Origin: Candidatus Ratteibacteria bacterium
Lineage (GTDB): Bacteria > CAIJMQ01
Assembly (NCBI GenBank): GCA_028715665.1
Contig: JAQURI010000047.1
Coordinates: 1-10,514 of the forward strand
Length of the DNA stretch: 10,514 bases
Direction: 5' to 3'
The position numbers and the translations under genes were made by a program. Positions 8,021 to 10,514 of the stretch are shown here, in pieces (the stretch's first letter is position 1; each line of letters begins with the position of its first letter). The notes below the pieces were generated by a model. That model did not search any database, was not told where the DNA came from, and saw only the letters and a list, made by a program, of their open reading frames with translations.

Positions 8021-8078
8021 AGTAGAGAGCAGAGTACAAAGATTTTCTCTCTCTACATTCTACTTTTTACTCGCTACT
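8021..8078. repeat. Inverted array of degenerate heptamers in the divergent spacer
   Basis: On the plus strand the right arm is four consecutive 7-mers: CTCTACA, TTCTACT, TTTTACT and CGCTACT (8051-8078). The left arm has the same theme in reverse complement, AGTAGAG then AGCAGAG (8021-8034). GTAGAGAG at 8022-8029 is an exact inverted match to CTCTCTAC at 8049-8056, so a stem with a 19-nt loop can form in the transcript of the acyl-CoA ligase-like gene. Another AGTAGAA lies at 8092-8098. The element covers the possible TTG start of the ligase and the -35 regions of both divergent promoters. It may be a small dispersed repeat; copy number cannot be seen from one window. Confidence 0.6.
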
Positions 8079-8083
8079 GACAA
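8057..8083 (-). promoter_or_regulatory. Possible promoter for the five-gene minus-strand unit
   Basis: On the minus strand TTGTCA (8078-8083) precedes TAGAAT (8057-8062) with a 15-bp spacer. Each hexamer resembles the sigma-70 consensus (TTGTCA 5 of 6), but the spacer is shorter than the usual 16-18 bp and the sequence is partly made of the repeat array. It is the only reasonable candidate I see in the divergent spacer for this direction. Confidence 0.3.
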
Positions 8084-8094
8084 AAAAATATAGT
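8066..8094 (+). promoter_or_regulatory. Possible sigma-70 promoter for recO
   Basis: TTTACT (8066-8071, 4 of 6 to TTGACA) and TATAGT (8089-8094, 5 of 6 to TATAAT) are separated by 17 bp. A start about 7 bases past the -10 would fall near 8101, leaving only about 10 nt of leader before the recO ATG. That fits the lack of a Shine-Dalgarno there. The -35 box lies in the heptamer array and overlaps the opposite promoter candidate, so the two directions may compete. Confidence 0.4.
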
Positions 8095-8110
8095 AGAATA
8101 ATTCGCGACC

Positions 8111-8887
8111 ATGGAACAGACCGAAGGCATCGTCTTAAGAAGTTTTGACGTAAGGGAAACCAGCAAACTCGCCGTCTTTTACACGCGCGATTTCGGGGTT
8201 TTAAAGGGTCTTGCAAAAGGCGCAAGGAAAAAACAAAAATATTTCGGCAGTTCTTTGGAACTCTTTTCATACGATTACATCTCTTTTTACAAAAGCAGAA
8301 ACGGCGAAGTCCATCTTATCGGCAAATGCGAGCAAAAGAATTTTTATGCGGGGATACGTGAAAATATTTTAAAATCCACTTTTGCCGCGTACTGGATGGA
8401 AATCGTCCAGGAATTAATCCGGGACAAGGACGAGAAACTGTTCGATTTTTTGTTGTCCTCTCTTGCTTATCTTGAAAAAGAACCCGTTCTCTCGCCGCTT
8501 TTACTACCCTTTTTCGAATTGAACCTCTTAAAACTGGCGGGATACGGTCCCGTGCTTAATTATTGTGTAAGCTGTAAAAAGGAAAGTGACACCTACAAAT
8601 TCAGCCCAATTCTCGGCGGAATCATCTGCCCCGACTGCTATCACAAAGACTACCGCTCTATAGATATTCTGCCCAATACCATAACGCTGATGAATCTTTT
8701 GACAAAAACGCAAATGGATAAACTTTCCCGAATCAGCGCTACTCCCAAACTGTTGGGACAGGTAAAGGGCGTGATCCATTATTATTTATTCCACTCAATC
8801 GGCAAAAGACCGAAAATGCTCAGGTTTATCGACGAAACGATAAAAGAAAAGATATTTGCAGAAGTCTCATCCTCGACTGTCCCTTAA
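8111..8887 (+). CDS. recO: DNA repair protein RecO
   Basis: Recombination mediator of the RecFOR pathway: binds single-stranded DNA and RecR, helps load RecA onto SSB-coated gaps, and anneals complementary strands; cytoplasmic. Seen: 258 residues, normal length. The N-terminal OB-fold (about 1-80) opens with the family signature EGIVLRSFDVRETSKLAVFYTRDFGVLKGLAKGARK, cited here as residues 5-40 with its key TEGIVLR start and basic GARKK end. A helical region follows, then a four-cysteine zinc motif at Cys152/Cys155 and Cys173/Cys176. No Shine-Dalgarno is visible before the ATG (bases 8095-8110 contain no GGAG-like run), so translation may start near-leaderless. It is the first gene of the plus-strand block and is transcribed away from the acyl-CoA ligase-like gene. 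Identity is firm. Confidence 0.95.
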   Translation: MEQTEGIVLRSFDVRETSKLAVFYTRDFGVLKGLAKGARKKQKYFGSSLELFSYDYISFYKSRNGEVHLIGKCEQKNFYAGIRENILKSTFAAYWMEIVQELIRDKDEKLFDFLLSSLAYLEKEPVLSPLLLPFFELNLLKLAGYGPVLNYCVSCKKESDTYKFSPILGGIICPDCYHKDYRSIDILPNTITLMNLLTKTQMDKLSRISATPKLLGQVKGVIHYYLFHSIGKRPKMLRFIDETIKEKIFAEVSSSTVP

Positions 8888-8948
8888 ACAAGTTACGTAA
8901 TATGTTAAAATCCGTGTAATAACAAATCCTTAAGAGGAGGAAAAAACA
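8888..8948 (+). promoter_or_regulatory. recO-csgG spacer with palindrome, weak -10 and strong RBS
   Basis: The 61-bp spacer holds a perfect 8-bp palindrome TTACGTAA (8893-8900), a -10-like TAAAAT (8906-8911) with no convincing -35, and a very strong Shine-Dalgarno AAGAGGAGG (8932-8940) 8 nt before the csgG-family ATG. No intrinsic terminator follows recO. The strong ribosome site suggests the secreted protein is made at a higher level than RecO. A separate promoter is possible but unproven. Confidence 0.45.
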
Positions 8949-9929
8949 ATGATTAAAAAGTTTGCACATTGGTCAATGGCAATCGTTTTAATTTTGGGAC
9001 TATCTTACTGCCCAAGTTTTGCAAAAATGGAAACAAGGCAAACACCTACCGAAAAACAAGAACTAATAGAAGAGAAGGAAATACCTGCTCCTGATCCTTT
9101 TACAGGAATCAAGAAAAGAATAGGTGTAGCCGGCTTTGAAAATAAATCCGGTCGCGGCGGAGAGAGGGCGCTCGGCGAAGGAATGGCTGAAATGCTTACA
9201 ACAGCGCTACACAATACCGGCAGATTCATAATCGTCGAACGGACGGATTTACAAGATATTCTAAGCGAACAGAAACTTCAGGAACAAGGCAAACTCGTAA
9301 AAACCACAGGTCCCGCAACAAACAGATTAATAGGCGCGCAAATTTTGATAAGGGGCGCTGTCACCGAATTTGAAGCTTCAAAAGCGGGCGGCGCAGGCGG
9401 CATTGCCGTACATGGCATCGGCATAGGCGTAGGCGGAAGCGTAGCGCATGTGGGACTCGATATAAGAATTTATGACACATCTACCGGCCAAGTCCTACAA
9501 TCCCATCGCGCGGTAGGCGAAGCAAAAACAACGGGACTTGCGGTAGGCGGAGCTTCGGGCGATATTGCTTTCGGCGCGGCAGGATTTTCAAAAACACCTC
9601 TCGGCGAAGCAACGCGTAAAGCAATAAACAACGCCGTCAACTTCATCGTAAACGAAATGGAAAATGTCCCATGGCAGTCAAGTATAGTAAAAGTTGACAG
9701 TAACAATGTCGTATACATAAGCGGCGGGAAAGACATGAACATGTCAAGCGGAAACACATACACCGTTTACGGCGTAGGCGAAGAATTAATCGACCCAGCA
9801 ACCGGACTTTCTTTAGGCAGAGAAGAATCCAAAATCGGCAGAATACAAGTCACATCAGTTGAAGAAAAATTCTCCAAAGCAAAAATCCTTGAAGGTTCGG
9901 GATTTAAGTACGGGGATGTGGTGAAATAA
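8949..9929 (+). CDS. Secreted CsgG-family protein with C-terminal FlgT-like domain
   Basis: Probable envelope protein of the CsgG/HfaB family. CsgG itself is the outer-membrane curli secretion channel; most relatives have no known cargo. Seen: 326 residues; a signal peptide with basic MIKKF, a hydrophobic run to about residue 20 and likely signal-peptidase I cleavage after SFA (residue 25). Cys21 in GLSYC is a poor lipobox because Tyr is at -1. The CsgG domain starts with KKRIGVAGFENKSG (55-68), then GMAEMLTTALHNTGRFIIVERTDLQDIL around 78-105. Two Gly/Ala-rich stretches at about 146-165 and 194-214 fall where CsgG forms its barrel hairpins. A small domain at about 245-326 (VVYISGGKDMNMSSGNTYTVY onward, ending YGDVV) resembles FlgT C-terminal domains. 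No curli subunit or accessory gene is nearby. The strong AAGAGGAGG supports the start. Confidence 0.85.
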   Translation: MIKKFAHWSMAIVLILGLSYCPSFAKMETRQTPTEKQELIEEKEIPAPDPFTGIKKRIGVAGFENKSGRGGERALGEGMAEMLTTALHNTGRFIIVERTDLQDILSEQKLQEQGKLVKTTGPATNRLIGAQILIRGAVTEFEASKAGGAGGIAVHGIGIGVGGSVAHVGLDIRIYDTSTGQVLQSHRAVGEAKTTGLAVGGASGDIAFGAAGFSKTPLGEATRKAINNAVNFIVNEMENVPWQSSIVKVDSNNVVYISGGKDMNMSSGNTYTVYGVGEELIDPATGLSLGREESKIGRIQVTSVEEKFSKAKILEGSGFKYGDVVK

Positions 9930-9939
9930 GTAAAACAAA

Positions 9940-10014
9940 ATAGGCACACAGGCACTAAGGCACAGAGTATTTTCACTTTGTGCCTTTGTTCCTTTGTCTC
10001 TTTGTGCCTTTCTT
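9940..10014 (+). repeat. Inverted array of degenerate octamers (long imperfect hairpin) in the csgG-der spacer
   Basis: The spacer is almost wholly repeat. The left arm has three 8-mers of the type AGGCACNN (9942-9965); the right arm has CTTTGTGC, CTTTGTTC, CTTTGTCT and CTTTGTGC in exact period 8 (9976-10007), with a partial fifth. The arms are inverted copies. Bases 9957-9968 pair with 9975-9986 as 12 continuous base pairs (one G-U in RNA) around a 6-nt loop, and pairing continues outward to about 9942/10001, with 23 of 27 positions paired. Possible roles are an RNA processing or attenuation hairpin, or a small dispersed repeat of the REP/MITE kind. It is not a standard terminator, since no T-tract follows the tip stem directly. 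The array stops about 6-10 bp before the der ATG. Confidence 0.7.
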
Positions 10015-10019
10015 TTAAA

Positions 10020-10514
10020 ATGCTTCCAAAAGTTGCTATTGTCGGCCGTCCCAATGTGGGCAAATCAACGCTTTTTAACCGCCTTACAAAAAGCAGGGCT
10101 TCTATCATAGACAGTAAACCCGGCGTAACAAGAGACCGGCTTTACCGCGAAGTGCATTGGGATAAAAAGACATTCGAGCTTATAGATACCGGCGGGCTCA
10201 TACCGCCCGGCGAAGAAAAATTAACGCAGGAAATAAAGAAGCAGGTATTATTCAGCATCCAAGAGGCAGAGCTTATTCTCTTTCTCGTTGACGGCGAAGA
10301 AGGGCTTCATCACTGGGACCAAGAAATAAGCCAACTTTTAAGAAAAACAGGCAAGCCCATTATTCTCGTCGTAAACAAATTCGAAGGTAAAAAACGGGAT
10401 TTCACCTCATCCGAATTTTATAAATTGAACTTTCCCGACACCATACTTATCTCCGCGCTCCACGGTCTGAATATCCACGAACTATTAGACAAAATCATCG
10501 AAAAGATTCCTGAC
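10020..10514 (+). CDS. der: Ribosome-assembly GTPase Der (EngA), N-terminal part, cut by window end
   Basis: Essential double-GTPase that binds the 50S subunit during late assembly. The visible 165 residues hold most of the first G domain; the second G domain and KH-like domain lie beyond the window. Seen: G1 GRPNVGKS at 9-16, G2 Thr37 in PGVTRDR, G3 DTGG at 56-59, G4 NKFE at 119-122 and G5 SALHG at 145-149. The first residues, MLPKVAIVGRPNVGKS, fit the family start exactly, so the ATG at 10020-10022 is secure. G4 has Glu122 instead of the usual Asp; from memory a Glu also occurs in some natural Der first domains. There is no Shine-Dalgarno; the upstream bases are the octamer array and TTTTAAA. 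It is 90 bp downstream of the csgG-family gene and on the same strand, probably co-transcribed unless the hairpin interrupts. Confidence 0.95.
   Translation, partial: MLPKVAIVGRPNVGKSTLFNRLTKSRASIIDSKPGVTRDRLYREVHWDKKTFELIDTGGLIPPGEEKLTQEIKKQVLFSIQEAELILFLVDGEEGLHHWDQEISQLLRKTGKPIILVVNKFEGKKRDFTSSEFYKLNFPDTILISALHGLNIHELLDKIIEKIPD

Noticed and set aside
8037..8039. TTG as the start of the acyl-CoA ligase-like gene
   Set aside because: Possible (a GAGAGAG run lies about 9 nt upstream), but the added 14 residues are encoded by the repeat element and the ATG at 7995-7997 gives a normal family N-terminus. Left as an alternative.
9942..10014. Possible CRISPR array
   Set aside because: Units are only 8 bases, degenerate and without spacers, and they change orientation midway. 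There are no cas genes.
9957..10018. Possible intrinsic terminator between the csgG-family gene and der
   Set aside because: A strong stem exists, but the bases after it are more CTTTGT repeats, not a T-tract. The only T-rich run (TTTCTTTT) is about 22 bases past the tip stem. Kept as a repeat/hairpin only.
9767..10108. Minus-strand open frame of 113 codons across the csgG-der spacer
   Set aside because: It reads antisense through the end of the csgG-family gene, the octamer array and the der start. Its middle is low-complexity sequence encoded by the array, and it resembles no protein family.

Overview
The window is about 10.5 kb of gene-dense bacterial chromosome with moderate, AT-leaning composition. 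It holds eight protein genes: seven complete and one cut by the right edge. The genes point to a diderm bacterium. There is an outer-membrane CsgG-family protein, a methylerythritol-phosphate pathway kinase (IspE), and a membrane/spermidine-synthase-like/TPR fusion of a kind I associate with uncultured phyla such as Omnitrophota, Elusimicrobiota, Planctomycetota and relatives. That placement is inference; no rRNA or species marker is present.

Left block, minus strand, about 12-8039. Five genes are packed head to tail and read right to left: an AMP-forming acyl-CoA ligase-like enzyme, a 1082-residue fusion protein (duplicated transporter-like membrane domain, spermidine-synthase-like Rossmann domain, TPR tail), glutamyl-tRNA synthetase (gltX), a TIM-barrel sugar-phosphate isomerase/epimerase-like protein, and ispE. 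Neighbours overlap by 4-8 bp or lie 8-10 bp apart, so one transcript with translational coupling is likely. The unit mixes housekeeping functions (translation, isoprenoid precursors) with two enzymes of unknown substrate.

Divergent spacer, about 7998-8110. It carries plausible promoters in both directions and a compact repeat element made of degenerate heptamers in inverted arrangement.

Right block, plus strand, 8111-10514. recO (recombinational repair) is followed by a secreted CsgG-family protein with a C-terminal FlgT-like domain, then by the start of der/engA (ribosome-assembly GTPase). The csgG-der spacer is filled by a second element, built of degenerate octamers in inverted arrangement, which can fold into a long hairpin.

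Points of most interest: (1) the two period-7 and period-8 inverted micro-arrays, each just upstream of a plus-strand gene (recO, der) that lacks a visible Shine-Dalgarno sequence; (2) the three-part fusion protein, whose spermidine-synthase-like domain lacks residues needed for polyamine binding and which is translationally coupled to the acyl-CoA ligase-like gene; (3) smaller departures from family consensus in IspE, GltX and Der. I see no CRISPR array, tRNA, rRNA, insertion sequence or phage gene, and no clear defence system.
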